NCBI GenBank assembly: GCA_018136815.1
Contig: CM030936.1
Location: 5,369,774 to 5,433,773, forward strand
DNA length: 64,000 bases
Source: Isochrysis galbana
Taxonomy: Eukaryota > Haptophyta > Isochrysidales > Isochrysidaceae
Direction: 5' to 3'
The notes beneath the pieces were generated by a model. It searched no databases. It was not told the origin of the DNA and was given only the letters and a program-made list of their open reading frames with translations. Of this stretch, positions 1 to 10,068 are shown piece by piece; position 1 is the first letter of the stretch; each line of letters opens with the position of its first letter. The position numbers were made by a program, and so were the translations under genes.

Positions 1-176
1 CATTTCCTTGTTCGGTCTGCCAGTAGGTTCCTGTGCGTTCCGTGATAAGGATACGTAAGTGTGGGGAGTGTTGACGTGAGTGTGGTGCCGTGTCGTTAGT
101 CCATCGGATATTATCCGTCTTTCGTCTGTCGTTCTTCGTTCGTCGCTCTCGTTCTCGTTCTCGTTCCCGTTCTCGT

Positions 177-1492
177 TCCAAGAGCCCACATTGTCGCAAA
201 CTACCACCACACCAACGCTCATGGGGGGCGACTTCAACTGCGTGGAAAACGTCGCGACCGACACGAAAGGACACGGACCGACACCATACGCGAACACCCA
301 CGGAGACAAGTGGAATGCCCTCGTCAGAAAAGCCAAACTTAAAGACGTGCACCGCACGATGAAACTAGACCCACACACGGGATACACACGACTCTCACAC
401 ACCATTCACACGAGAATAGACAGAATATACCACAGCACAGCGACGGACTCGTTCCAATGGCACAAGCTAGGACCTAGCCCAGACCTATTCTCGGGCAAAG
501 CCGCCTCCGATCACCTACCACTCCTAGCCGCCTTCGAAACCCCACAATATGTCCGTAACCGGCACTACGACTTGCCCATAGACTCGAAGATAATAACGGA
601 AGATGGAGCCGTCAAGACAGTAGAAATATTGCTCAAGAGAGCGGACGCGAGAGCGAAAGCCAACGGAGACCTAGCCGGAGAGTGGACACAAGCGAAAACG
701 CGCATAGCGGCTTTCTTAAGGGAAGCAACGGCCGCAAGCAAGACACCCGCCATACACACAACGCTCGAAAGGAGAATAGCCGAACTCAACATCCACCTCA
801 TCAAGAAGGGCCCGGACCCTAACCTCACGGAGCGAATAGCGAAAGCAAACCGAGAGCTCGCGGAAGAGCGAAGACATTTCCCAATAAGACACCTCAAACT
901 ACACGAACAAATCCAACAAGAGGATCTCCACTCCAAAGAATTCTTCAGAAAACTCAAACAAAGGAAATGGAAAGGAGCCATAAGCGAACTCTACAAGACG
1001 AAAGACTGGGAGAACCCACGACACGACGAACGTGAGACGGTTACCTCGGACGCGGACATACGAAAAGAATTCAGGAAATACTATGTCTGGCTATACTCGC
1101 CGAAAGCCTCGCAGCGCACACCCGAACTTGAAACCACGCTTTCCGACCGCCCCCTACACGATCTTGATAGGCGCAAGTTAGAGGGTCGTATCACGATCGA
1201 CGAAACCACCCAGGCCATTAGGAGCATAGGCCCCGGGAAAAGCGCGGGCCCGGACGGCATCCCGGCGGAAGTATATAAGGCACACGAGGGCATAGTGGCA
1301 CCGATACTAACCGAACTCTACAATCAATCCCTAGACACGGGCCTCCTCCCATTCACCATGAGAGAGGGGGACATAATATTGCTATACAAAAAAGAGGACG
1401 CACGAGACGGCACGAGGGAAGGCCGAAGAGTCGACCGTCGGGGATCGGTGCACGCCGCCTGCCACTGGAAACCCCAAGTACTGGGCCCCTAA
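177..1492 (+). pseudogene. LINE ORF2 remnant: endonuclease C-terminus plus RT N-terminus
   Basis: Open through about 440 codons. Visible parts in order: end of the EEP/APE endonuclease with the metal- and DNA-binding GDFN and SDH motifs, a charged linker of about 200 residues, and the first RT blocks ending at the LLYKK strand. The last 25 codons are translated 3' UTR. The enzyme would have nicked target DNA and primed reverse transcription, but without RT blocks 3-7 it cannot. The endonuclease N-terminus is also missing, as expected from 5' truncation on insertion. Confidence 0.75.
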
Positions 1493-1619
1493 GTAGAGCA
1501 CGAGGGGACGAGCCGCAAGGCGAGTGCGAGGGAGTGATAAGGGATGCGGGCGCGGCTGTCATATGGAGGATGTCGGGGTCGCGCGCGCGATGAGAACATT
1601 AAGAAGTTTTTTTTTTATT
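177..1619 (+). mobile_element. non-LTR retrotransposon (LINE), 5'-truncated and internally deleted
   Basis: A perfect 16-bp direct repeat, TCGTTCCCGTTCTCGT, at 161-176 and 1620-1635 is the target-site duplication. The open frame carries the end of an apurinic-type endonuclease domain (GGDFN near 227, SDHLP near 507) and the start of a reverse transcriptase (KSAGPDGIPAEVYKAH near 1240, then a LLYKK strand). Just after LLYKKED the sequence jumps to the 3' UTR seen at 44130-44325 and 47775-47986, so the catalytic YxDD half of the RT is gone. The sense strand ends CATTAAGAAG plus oligo-T. The copy cannot be autonomous. Confidence 0.85.
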
Positions 1620-1990
1620 TCGTTCCCGTTCTCGTCCCTCGTTCTCAACACTACCTCAGTACCAAAAACCTCTCCAATCCCTCAGCCCCAGCCTATCCAC
1701 CGCCAATTGCCCAGCCATGTCCGCTCCGTCGTCGCGCTCGCCCTCGCCCAAGCCCAAGCCCATCCTCCCGCCTTCCTCTGCTGAGGAGGTGGTCCAGCCC
1801 GCCAATTCATCACCCCCGGCCATCTCCGCCGCGCCGCCGCGCCTCCCGCCGATCGTTTCCCTTCCGTATCATCGCATATCGAGCCAGTGGTCATGCTCGA
1901 TCCGTCAGCAGGCAGGCCCCCGGCTCCCGTTAGCCGTTAGTTAGAACTCCCAGTTAGAAATCCCCACAAGCTCATTTTGGGTGAAAACCC

Positions 1991-2747
1991 AACTAAGTTT
2001 ATACTTGGTTGACCCATGGGGGGGCACGAGCCCCCCCCTCTCTCCACTCCTCCCCTGCCATGGGGGAGGAACCACCCATCCTCCTGGCACGCCTGATGGC
2101 TTGCCAGGAGGCCACTGCCCTACTGACCCACTCCCTTCCCCACGGGCTCGCCCCATTCGCCCATCCTGGCCCCTCGTGACCAGCCCATCGCTCCAACCCC
2201 CCCTCCCCCCCTGGTCGACAGTCGACAGGCAGACAGGTGCAGATTGGGGGCCCCAGAGGCTCAGGAGCGCCAGCGAGGGAGAGGCAGGGGAGGCCAGGGC
2301 CCAGTCCCAGCCTCCTCTGCCCCCAGAGCTGGCCTCCAGGAGCCTCCAGGGGTCGCCAGGGGCAGTTGCAGGCCTGCCGCAGGCGCGCCATCGCGCGTGC
2401 CGCAGGAGAGGGGAGAGAGAGCGCGGAGAAGGGGGTGGGCGGAGCGAGGGCTCCGCTCACCGAAAAATAGGTAAGTCCCGCACCTGTTTACAGGATAAGT
2501 CGGGGCTGAGACCGCCGCCCACTCGGAGACACAGGAGGAAGGGGGGGAATGATCACCGGGGGGAGGCGCGGGCCACCGGACCATATCTAAGCCCTTCACC
2601 CCTATCCCCCTAGTAGTGCACGGGGGGAGTCGCCTTATGGCGGGGGGAGAAGGGCCGGGGAAGTGGGGGTGTAGAAAGTTTCCTACGTGAGTAGAAAGTA
2701 GAGGGTCCACGGCCGCGTGTGCGGTGAGACTATTAAAAGGTTTATTT
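1991..2747 (+). mobile_element. hairpin-leader retroelement, complete short copy with TSD
   Basis: A 17-bp direct repeat, ATTTTGGGTGAAAACCC (1974-1990 and 2748-2764), brackets this unit. It opens with AACTAAGTTTATACTTGGTT, an 8-bp stem (one G-U pair) with loop TTAT, and reaches ATG at 2016. The 3' end (GTGAGACTATTAAAAGG plus a T-rich tail) matches the local LINE 3' end (GTGAGAATATTAAGAAG plus T). The body shares blocks with 37525-38465 and 48961-49345. No RT is present, so this is a non-autonomous copy probably moved by LINE machinery. Confidence 0.75.
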
Positions 2748-2764
2748 ATTTTGGGTGAAAACCC

Positions 2765-3188
2765 TGTAAGGTGTTTAACATACGGTAAACGACTCACTAG
2801 GCACCAGGTACTAGGTAGACCAGCGTAGGGAGTGTGAGGGGACCTGGACCTTGACCCGGACCGGGTTATCGGAGATGGGAAGCGCGCGCGCGCCCCCCCT
2901 CACCCTCACACTCTCTGTGATTGTGATCTGTGAGTGTGAGTGCAAGGCGTTCACTCCTCAATGGCGAATGGCGAATGGAGGGGGGAGGTGGTACCAAATG
3001 GAGGCAAACGACCTAAGATCCCAGTGTCTCAAGCATATGGATCCATACTGATATGGGGCTAAAATTAGACGGGTATGTTCCGATGGGGGCTCGATTACTC
3101 AGACATCGCGCATGGGGGCCTGGCGGTTTGTTATAACTTTATGAAATCTCGGCATTTGTGACATAAATAGACATATTCACCTATAAAT
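2765..3188. other. intergenic, no gene seen
   Basis: There is no convincing ORF on either strand. It contains a short CG-rich alternating stretch near 2882 and GTGTGA-type low-complexity sequence near 2910-2940. The part next to the purine tract is more AT-rich and may belong to the kinesin promoter, but I see no recognisable element. Confidence 0.5.
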
Positions 3189-3450
3189 TACAATGGGAGG
3201 GAGGAGGGGGATAGGGGGAGGTGGGGGGAGAGGGAGGGAGGGAGGGAGGAAGTAGGGAGGGAAAAGGAGAAAGAGGGGGGAGAAGAAAAGAGAGCAAGAG
3301 CGAGAGAGGGGGAGAGAGGGGGGGCGGGGGCGGGGGGGGGCGAGGAGGGGGAGGGAGGGAGGGAGGGGAGGAGAAGAAGAGAGAGAGAGGGAGGGAGGGA
3401 AGGAGAGAGAGATACGGAGAGAGAGAGAGAGAGAGGGAGAGAGACGTAAC
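3189..3450. repeat. homopurine (GGGA/GA) tract upstream of the kinesin start
   Basis: About 260 bp of almost pure purine on the + strand, GGGAGGGAGG then GAGAGAGA, ending about a dozen bases before the start codon at 3463. Similar purine or pyrimidine tracts lie beside several other gene starts in the window. Confidence 0.9.
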
Positions 3451-3462
3451 AGTCTTTCTCAC

Positions 3463-6400
3463 ATGGTCGAGGAGAGCGCGTCGGAGGAGGCTGGCCTCGA
3501 GCCACTGTGCGTGTACGCACGGCTGCGACCCCCTGCAGGAAACTCGCGCGGTGAGGTGCAGGTGCGTAGCCGCTTCGGCCAGAATAAGGCGGTCCAATGC
3601 CGCAATCTCGAGTTTGCGCTAGACTGGGTCTTTGACGAGGACGTCTCTCAAGAGGAGATCTACGAGATGGCTGCGAGTGAGCGGATCGATTGGGTGCTCT
3701 CGGGCTACTCGGCAACGATCATTGCATACGGTCAGACCGGCTCAGGCAAGACCCACACCATGATCGGGCCCGAGGCGGTGATGAGCACGCTCAGTCTCCA
3801 GAGCGCCGACCCCGAAGACCTTGGGATCATCCCACGCGCCTGCATGCAGCTCTTCGATGACTTGTGCCATCGCGAGGCGCAGATCTCCATCGTGGTGCAG
3901 TGTGGCTATTTGGAGGTCTACAATGATCGACTGAATGACCTGTAAGCATGCGGCCGGAACTCCAAACCACCAAAGTTGGGATGCACGCAGGCGTGGCGCA
4001 TGGGATTGCCAGATGTGTCCGCTTTATGTCGTGAACCTCTTACGCAGGTCTTCCAACTCTTCCTTTTGGTCAACAGGTTGGGGGACGGCCGCAATCTCAA
4101 GCTGCGCGAAAGAAAGCGTGGCTTGGCAGTCGAGGGCCTTACGTTTGAGTTAACCCCGACCGCAGACGATGTGATGAGCGCCTTGTGGCGTGGCAATGGT
4201 AAGCGGACCGTTGCAGCCATGAAAATGAACGCACGCTCGTCGAGAGGTCACGCCATCATGTATTTATACGTTGAGGAAATCAATGGTGACGAGGGCAAGC
4301 GCGTGGGCAAGCTCACGCTCGTTGACTTGGCGGGAATGGAATCGTCTAAAAAATCCTTTGCCGTCGATGGCCCATCCAATGACCCGAAGCGGCGTGAAGA
4401 GGCCAAGCATATCAACACCTCGTTATGCGCACTCGCTTCGGTTATCGCTGCCCTCTCTGCGGCCTCCACGGGGCAATATAGTGCGCACGTGCCCTATCGA
4501 GACTCGAAGCTCACGCGCTTGCTGCAAGACTCCTTAGCTGATGGCTCGACGAAGTCGGCCGTTTTCGTGACACTACGCACAGAGCCTGAGAATCAGGAAG
4601 AAACAATTGCGACGCTTCGCTTTGCCCAGCGAGCGAAGGCCGTCCAGGTCCAGGTGCGTCCTAACATGGTAGAGGCTTCTCTTGATTGTCACAAACTGCA
4701 GGCGGAAGTTAAAGAAATGAACCTCGAATTGGCAGCTGCAAGGCGGGTGATCAGCAACTTAGAAGTAGCACTTGCGAAGGCGGAGGCGCAGGCGCGCGAT
4801 CAGATGAGCATATCGCGCAGGGGTTTCTCTGTGCCTCATGGCGGGGCATTGTCGCCGCCGGCCCTTCGCGACGGCACTAATGAAGCGGCCGTGTCCCTCG
4901 GAGCAATTGCGGAAGGTGGTGCCGCGTTGGGTCCCGCTGGAAGCTCGAGTGCAGGTGTCGCAGGGCGCACTCCTGAACAGCAGATAATGGCCTCGCTTGA
5001 GTTGGAGGTGGCTTATCTCCGCGGAAAGAATAGGCAGCTACGCGCCAGGAGCGTCATGCAGCGCTTTATGAATCTTCAGCTAGAGAGTAAGTGCACGTCG
5101 ACGGAAAGGTGAGGGTTACAATCCCATGAAACGCAACTCGCGCGAAGGAAGCGGGGCACCCGTGCGAGGCGCTATAGAACAATATGTCCATTGGCTTTAC
5201 TCCGACTCCTTGGCTGGCCGATTCTCCTGTTCGCAGGCAGCGTGGCGAGCTACAACTTAGAATCGATGAGATGGAAGATGCTCTTGAAGACCGCGATCGG
5301 AAGATCGCAGAATTGCAGATGGAATGTGGACGCCTCCGCGTTGCCGGAATGCAATTCGGGGGGCACTCACTGTCGCGTCCAACCTCTAGGGATACGCACC
5401 TAAACGAAAAAGGTGGCGAGGCTGTCCATTTCGCGAAGAAGATTGGCGTCGCAAATCTGGCCTCCTCGATGGGCTTTTCCGGGTCGGTACACAAAAGCGC
5501 GTCAGTACCCGGGTTGCACGAGTGGAGCGCTTCTACATCCAAACGAGGGAATCGTAGGCAGTCGCTTCCAGCACCGTTGGGAGAAGACGGCGATGAGTTC
5601 GAGCGCTTTGCGCAAAAGGCGAGGGCGCGGAAGCTCGCTTTGGCCGCGCGAGGGTTCGAGGTAGAAAATGTTTTCATCGATCAACTTTTCGATGACGCAA
5701 AGGTGCTCGATCACGCTGCAGGACACCCTTGCCTACAAACAGCTGCCCATGCGATGTGCGACAGTCACGCTCGGCCTAAATGCAAGCGTGTGTTTTTCAA
5801 GGTGGTTGCGAGCTCTCATTGAGTGCGCTCAACGCGTTGTACGTCTCATTGAATGCTTTCGCTTATCTTAGATGCGCGTGTGCTGCCCATACACAGACCC
5901 AAGGGATTGCCGAGGACAAGTGGCATGACTTTCTCTTGGCCGAATTGCCATCGCCACGACGTGAGCAAACGGATGTTGAAGATACTCACTCAGGTGTCGT
6001 ACCGCATGGCGTTATTGATCAACTGAGTGCGTTCACCTGATGCGCCGACTGAGGGATTGGTGTTACTTTAAACTTGCGTCATTCAGTCTTCACTTGACGT
6101 CTCCCTCATGCCTGCACTGGATATCGCCGTGTGGGTTGACCTCTCGGCATCTCTTATTGTCGCAGATGTAAGCATTTCCAACGCACAACGCCAAGCTCGT
6201 GAATCGCAAGGAGCGCCCGCTGCCGTGCTGACACGCATCAAGTCCTGGTGGACGCGATCGGAATCGAGCGCCAACCTTGATGTTTCCGCGGCCAATACTA
6301 TCAAAGACGATCAGACCTTCACAGGCCCACGCTCATCAGGGGCGGTGGGCTCCGCGGCGGCGATTTCTCGTGGAGCTGGGCTTGATCCTGCCATGGGAAT

Positions 6401-7166
6401 CGTCTCGAACCATCCGCCCCAGCGCCATGCATGCTGGCAAGCGGGGGCGGGTGCGCCTGCGGGTTTGGGGTGTTCGCCATCGGCCCGGGCTTTCTTGGCT
6501 CCTGTAGGGACTTCCGAAGCTTCTAGCCAGGCTCGCCTTGGCGCTGTGCAGAGTGCAGCACTGGGCGCGGCCGATGCGGCCAACGCTGCCGCTGAACAGG
6601 CTCGACGTGCGGTACAAAGACAAAGATCGTCCCAGCAGTCAGCTGCCATGGCATCGCTTGCCGGCTCGATCGCTGCTGGATATATACGGCGCGATAAGCC
6701 TCCCGAAATTGGCGGCCCTCGGATGTTGATTCGTGAAGTCCAACCAACTACCTATGATGGCTATCAACGAACGTTTGAGAGAAAACATCCTACCATGGCG
6801 GTGGTCGCTAGCGATTTGGGGACATTCTCCAGCGCGTCTTCCAGGGGCCCCTGTGACAACGTGGCAATCGGAAGTGCAGGGGCGCATCCCAGGCGCGTTC
6901 CTCCCATAGAAGACGAGCAAGGTTACAACTGCCGTTCGATCGCTTCCCTGTATTCCTCGCACATGGGCGGCGGTGGTTTGGAGAAGCCGCACGAGCAGGG
7001 TTTGGGCACCGCAGGCAGCACAAGAGGCTTCCACACCGAGTCCCGCGATGGAGACGTAAGCATCCAGCACCACGTCCACCCCGATGAGTTGGCCGCTGAA
7101 ATCGCTGCGGTTGAAGAGGAAATACGCAGAATCTCGCTGATGCGAGGAACGGCAAACCAAGGATAG
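3463..7166 (+). CDS. kinesin-like motor protein, spliced
   Basis: Exon 1 (3463-3941) holds the motor N-terminus with P-loop GQTGSGKT at residues 90-97. A GTAAGC donor at 3942 joins an acceptor before 4077 in phase, giving NDLLGDGRNLKLRE. Exon 2 (4077 to about 5090) has switch I as SSRGH (usually SSRSH), switch II as DLAGME (usually DLAGSE), and VPYRDSKLTRLLQDSL. A later exon from 5237 encodes a coiled coil, and low-complexity exons continue from 5897 and from about 6170 to the stop at 7166. The donor at the end of exon 2 is uncertain: the good GTAAGT at 5087 breaks frame, whereas GTGCAC at 5091 keeps it. ATP-driven microtubule transport is the family role; the subfamily and cargo are unknown. 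Confidence 0.85.
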
Positions 7167-7387
7167 TGGGATTAGTCTTAGCCGATAACGTAAGCCTAAA
7201 ATCCTAAAATTGAAAGCTTCAACAATTTAGTGATAATTGTAAGTGATGCTTTAATTATTAATTTAAAAATCTTATCAAAAAACTATCGTTTGAACTAGAG
7301 GGTGCAACCTCAGGTTTGGTTGTTTTTTTTTGCAAGTGCCCCCCATGTGGACGGTAAAAGTTCTACTAAAGGACCCCCTTATTACAG
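7167..7387. other. AT-rich intergenic spacer
   Basis: This is the AT-rich 3' flank of the kinesin gene, with TTTAATTATTAATTT near 7251. The end (CCCCCTTATTACAG) looks like a splice acceptor for the coding stretch that starts at 7388. No other gene is seen. Confidence 0.4.
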
Positions 7388-7773
7388 TACAAACGTGCAG
7401 CAAGGCGATTTGACCGCAGAAAAGGGGACATCGCAGCCAAGTGCGCTCACCCGGGCGGGGAGCAAGAAGGTCTTCAGCGAGAAGCAATCTTTGAAGCTGC
7501 GGGTTCCCATGCTTGTGAGCGATGCCGGAAAGTCCAGGGCGTGGAGAGCACGGCAGCACCTGAACGCCTCATCTTCAATGACTTGCAGTCCGTCCGGGAG
7601 AACAATCTCTTGCAGGTGCGAAAAGCAAAAAAAAGGAATTCTTGTGGATTGTGGTCACCCCGGGGGGCACTTGGATCGAAGCGTGCGACGACTGCGTGCA
7701 CGTGGGCATCCAGCCAGGGATGATTGGAGGATCTTCGTCTCGGGGTCGTTTCTTTGACATGAGAAGCAAGTGA
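7388..7773 (+). pseudogene. unrecognised Cys-rich protein fragment, frame change in an A run
   Basis: Two frames look coding and adjoin. The first, from 7388, has a basic start (YKRAARRFDRRKGD), a CAHPGG motif and a CERC pair. The second, from about 7633 to TGA at 7771, has EFLWIVVTPGGTWIEACDDC with a CDDC pair. The switch falls in the adenine run at 7624-7634, so a one- or two-base length error (biological or assembly) could explain it. The paired cysteines suggest a small zinc-binding fold. I do not recognise the family. It may be the last exon of a longer gene. Confidence 0.45.
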
Positions 7774-8280
7774 GCACGGGGCGAGGGAGCGGGCACAGGC
7801 CAGCGCCAGGAGCGGAGGGGGGAGAAGGGCACGCGGACGGAAGGGGGCGGGGCGAGGAGGAGGGGAGGGCGGAAGAGAGCAGGGCGGAGGGGCGCGGGGC
7901 GCTGGGGGAAAGAATGCCCCCCCCTCTTCTGACACCCTTCTTCTTTCCCCCGCGCCCCCTCCCCCTTCTGACACCCCTCAGTCTGACACCCCCCCTTTTT
8001 TCCCCCGCGCCCCTTTTTGGGAGCGCCCCCCTCTTCTTCCCCCCCCCCTCTTCTTCCCCCCGCGCCTGGAAGCCCCCCCCCCCCCCCTCCCTCGTCTTCC
8101 CCCGCGCCTGGGAGCCCCCCCCCTCCCTCTTCTTCCCCCCGCGCCCTCTTATTGGGAGCGCCCCCCCCCCCTCTTCTTCCCCCCGCGCCCCTCTTATTGG
8201 GAGCGCGCCCCGCCCCGCCCCCTCCCACTCTCCCTCCCGCTTCTTGCCTCTCCCCCTTGTCTCTCCCTCTTGTCCCAGGG
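7774..8280. repeat. purine block then pyrimidine block with C homopolymers
   Basis: Purine-rich sequence (7774-7905) switches to a long C/T-rich block (7915-8280) with C runs and a repeated motif of CTTCTTCCCCC plus CGCGCC followed by GGGAGCGCCCC. ORFs here are low-complexity Pro/Gly translations and are not genes. Confidence 0.85.
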
Positions 8281-8310
8281 AGCATTCCGCCCTTAGCGAA
8301 CGCGGCGCAG

Positions 8311-8656
8311 ATGACCAACCCAGCGTACATGGAGGTGCTCCTCGAGCAAGATAGCCTCAGCTCGGCGTTGCGCGAGTGGGACGTTAAAAAGGCATATAAT
8401 TACGCCACGTCGGCCAAATCTGATACGCCCGAAAAGCAAAGGTGCATCGCGCTGTTAATCAATTGCCGTTTCGGCGCAGAGCACTCACAGCTCGTCGTGG
8501 ACGGCACTCGAGGCGATGCGAGTGCAAGCAAGCATCGTCGAGCTGCCCGAGAGCTGCTTCTTCGAGTGCACCTCGCTTCAGACCATCTCGCTTCCCCCGA
8601 CCGTCCTAGTGCTCGGAAAAAACGCACTGGCCCACTGCACGGCCCTCGTGGCGGTC
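8311..8656 (+). pseudogene. LRR_5 (BspA-type) repeat fragment
   Basis: In the frame ending at the TAA at 8657, bases 8516-8656 encode two repeats of the LRR_5 type: LPESCFFECTSLQTISLPP, then LGKNALAHCTALVAV. The following LPIELREIG is the next repeat, read through the stop. A different frame from ATG 8311 (MTNPAYMEVLLEQDSL) may be the original N-terminus, so a frameshift or intron lies near 8480. LRR_5 proteins are usually surface or adhesion repeats in protists and bacteria. The in-frame stop marks this as non-functional. Confidence 0.5.
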
Positions 8657-8659
8657 TAA

Positions 8660-9268
8660 CTGCCGATCGAGCTGCGCGAGATTGGGGAGAAATATCGCGA
8701 ATACTGCACCGAGAGTCTGCGAACGCTGCAAGTTCGCCTTTCATTCTACTCGCATGTGGCGTATCGCCGGCGCCGCTGGAAAATTTACTTGAAGCAACAA
8801 CAAAGCATTTCGCGCCTGTTTAAACGCATTAAAACAATGCAACCTACGTGCGACAATCGACCAATGCTGCTAGCTTACGGCGCATGGGGACTGAATGTGC
8901 ACATAATGACGACGGGTCGCAAAGGTAACCCTCCTGCGCTTGGCATCGGAATGGCGCGCATGCTTGCAAAGCGCTTTCGAGTGATTTGGACACCTGAGTA
9001 TTTTACGTCAAGAACGTGTGTTGCATGTGGCTCGGTCTGCACTCGCTGCCCTCGCGTAGAACGCCAGCGACAGAATGGAAGACCAGGGCGAGTGCGTGAA
9101 ATTCGCGGCTTACGCCAATGCAGCAACAACGAGTGTGGCGCCACTAGCATGACGCTTGGTGGACTTTTTAATCGCGATCGTCAAGGAGCAATCAACATTG
9201 GACGCAACCTTGCTCTCGCATTAGTTAGACGGAAAGCCATTTTTTCGCGCTCCGTCCACTCCGGCTGA
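8660..9268 (+). pseudogene. Fanzor (eukaryotic TnpB-like RNA-guided nuclease) C-terminal fragment
   Basis: Open from just after the TAA at 8657 to the TGA at 9266. Signs in order: an Arg/Lys-rich helix (AYRRRRWKIYLKQQQ), AYGAWG, PEYFTSRTC with CVAC and a downstream LRQCSNNEC pair (the zinc finger inside RuvC), and FNRDRQGAINIGRN, which carries the RuvC-III aspartate. In Fanzors the alternative catalytic Glu sits in the PE..TS.TC motif, present here. The N-terminal WED/REC parts and the RuvC-I Asp are missing; in their place lies LRR_5 sequence. This is therefore a truncated, probably dead copy. I see no terminal repeats or guide-RNA scaffold around it. Confidence 0.8.
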
Positions 9269-9754
9269 AATTGAGGACTTCGAGCTCAATGTGAAGATGG
9301 ACGAATGATATTTCAAACCAAAATGATTGCAACATATTCCTGCCACTGAACAGTGCCAATACACCGTCTAACACACCAAGTCTCCACTTTTACCGTACCC
9401 CTTCAACATTCAATGCCTGGATAGCAGGATCTTTAGAGCTTGTCGCGTTGTGTGGGCACTTTTGTGGGTGTTTGTGTTTCGTGACGGGTTTTAGAAGAAG
9501 AGGCGAACGCGGGTGGGGAAAGAGGGGCCCAGGTCAATGGCCGTGCGCTCCTTCCATTTTTTGACACACACACACACACACACACAAAACTTCACAGTGA
9601 TGCCCGCTGGACGACCGTCTTCGATCGCGCCGGCGCGCAACATGGCAGCCAGCGCCACGCGCTTCCCACGAGACGATCCACAAGTGCTCCCACAAAACTT
9701 CAATGGGCAACGCTGTTCGGACACGAACCTTCACAGCACATTGATAGAAGCACC
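9269..9754. other. intergenic with (CA)n microsatellite
   Basis: There is no gene-like ORF. A CA dinucleotide run of about 22 bp lies at 9564-9586. The sequence before it is moderately AT-rich and could be the 3' flank of the Fanzor fragment. Confidence 0.5.
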
Positions 9755-9981
9755 GCATCCGGGCTGGTCAGAGGGATGGGCTGGCCGGCTGGCCACGACA
9801 GGCGAATCAGGCGTGTCTATAGGGAGAGGAATGGGTCAGCAGGGCAGTGTGCTCCTGGCAAGCCATCAGGCATGCCATGAGAGTGAGTGGTTCCTCCCCC
9901 ATGGCAGGAGAGGAGTGGAGAGAGAGGGGGGCTCGTGGCCCCCCCCCCATGGCCGAACTAAGTACTAGTATAAACTTAGTT
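9755..9981 (-). mobile_element. hairpin-leader retroelement, 5' end only
   Basis: Read on the minus strand from 9981: AACTAAGT, a 10-nt loop, then ACTTAGTT (perfect 8-bp stem), and ATG at 9950 beginning MGGGGHEPP. The body matches 1991-2180 and 34190-34504 (for example the ACCACTC...CTCATGGCATGCCTGATGGC block) and stops near 9755. No 3' end or target duplication was found. Confidence 0.65.
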
Positions 9982-10068
9982 GACAAACACTCATCGAAGA
10001 GCGCCCGAGCATCTCCGGGGATAACTTCCAATAATCTTCCAAGCAGTATGCGGGAGCGTTTCTATTCG

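Larger units (their letters stand above)
1..1973 (+). mobile_element. LTR-type retroelement leader and short gag-like ORF, split by a LINE
   Basis: Bases 1-176 and 1636-1944 read as one unit once the LINE at 177-1619 is removed. The unit is a CGTTCTC-rich leader followed by an ORF from 1717 starting MSAPSSRSPSPKPKP and rich in Ser and Pro. A diverged copy of the ORF start lies at 20318-20505, and both copies lose similarity right after GATCCGTCA. A leader resembling bases 129-175 also follows the Ty3/Gypsy RT fragment at 55140. Assignment to the local Ty3/Gypsy family is inference; no protease, RT or nucleocapsid motif is visible here. Confidence 0.5.

Noticed and set aside
2261..2797. 178-codon minus-strand ORF
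   Set aside because: It lies inside a TSD-bounded retroelement, has biased composition and is not conserved in the related copies.
5191..5403. Alternative frame as kinesin exon 3
   Set aside because: The GTAAGT donor would favour it, but the overlapping frame encodes an obvious coiled coil that continues far longer.
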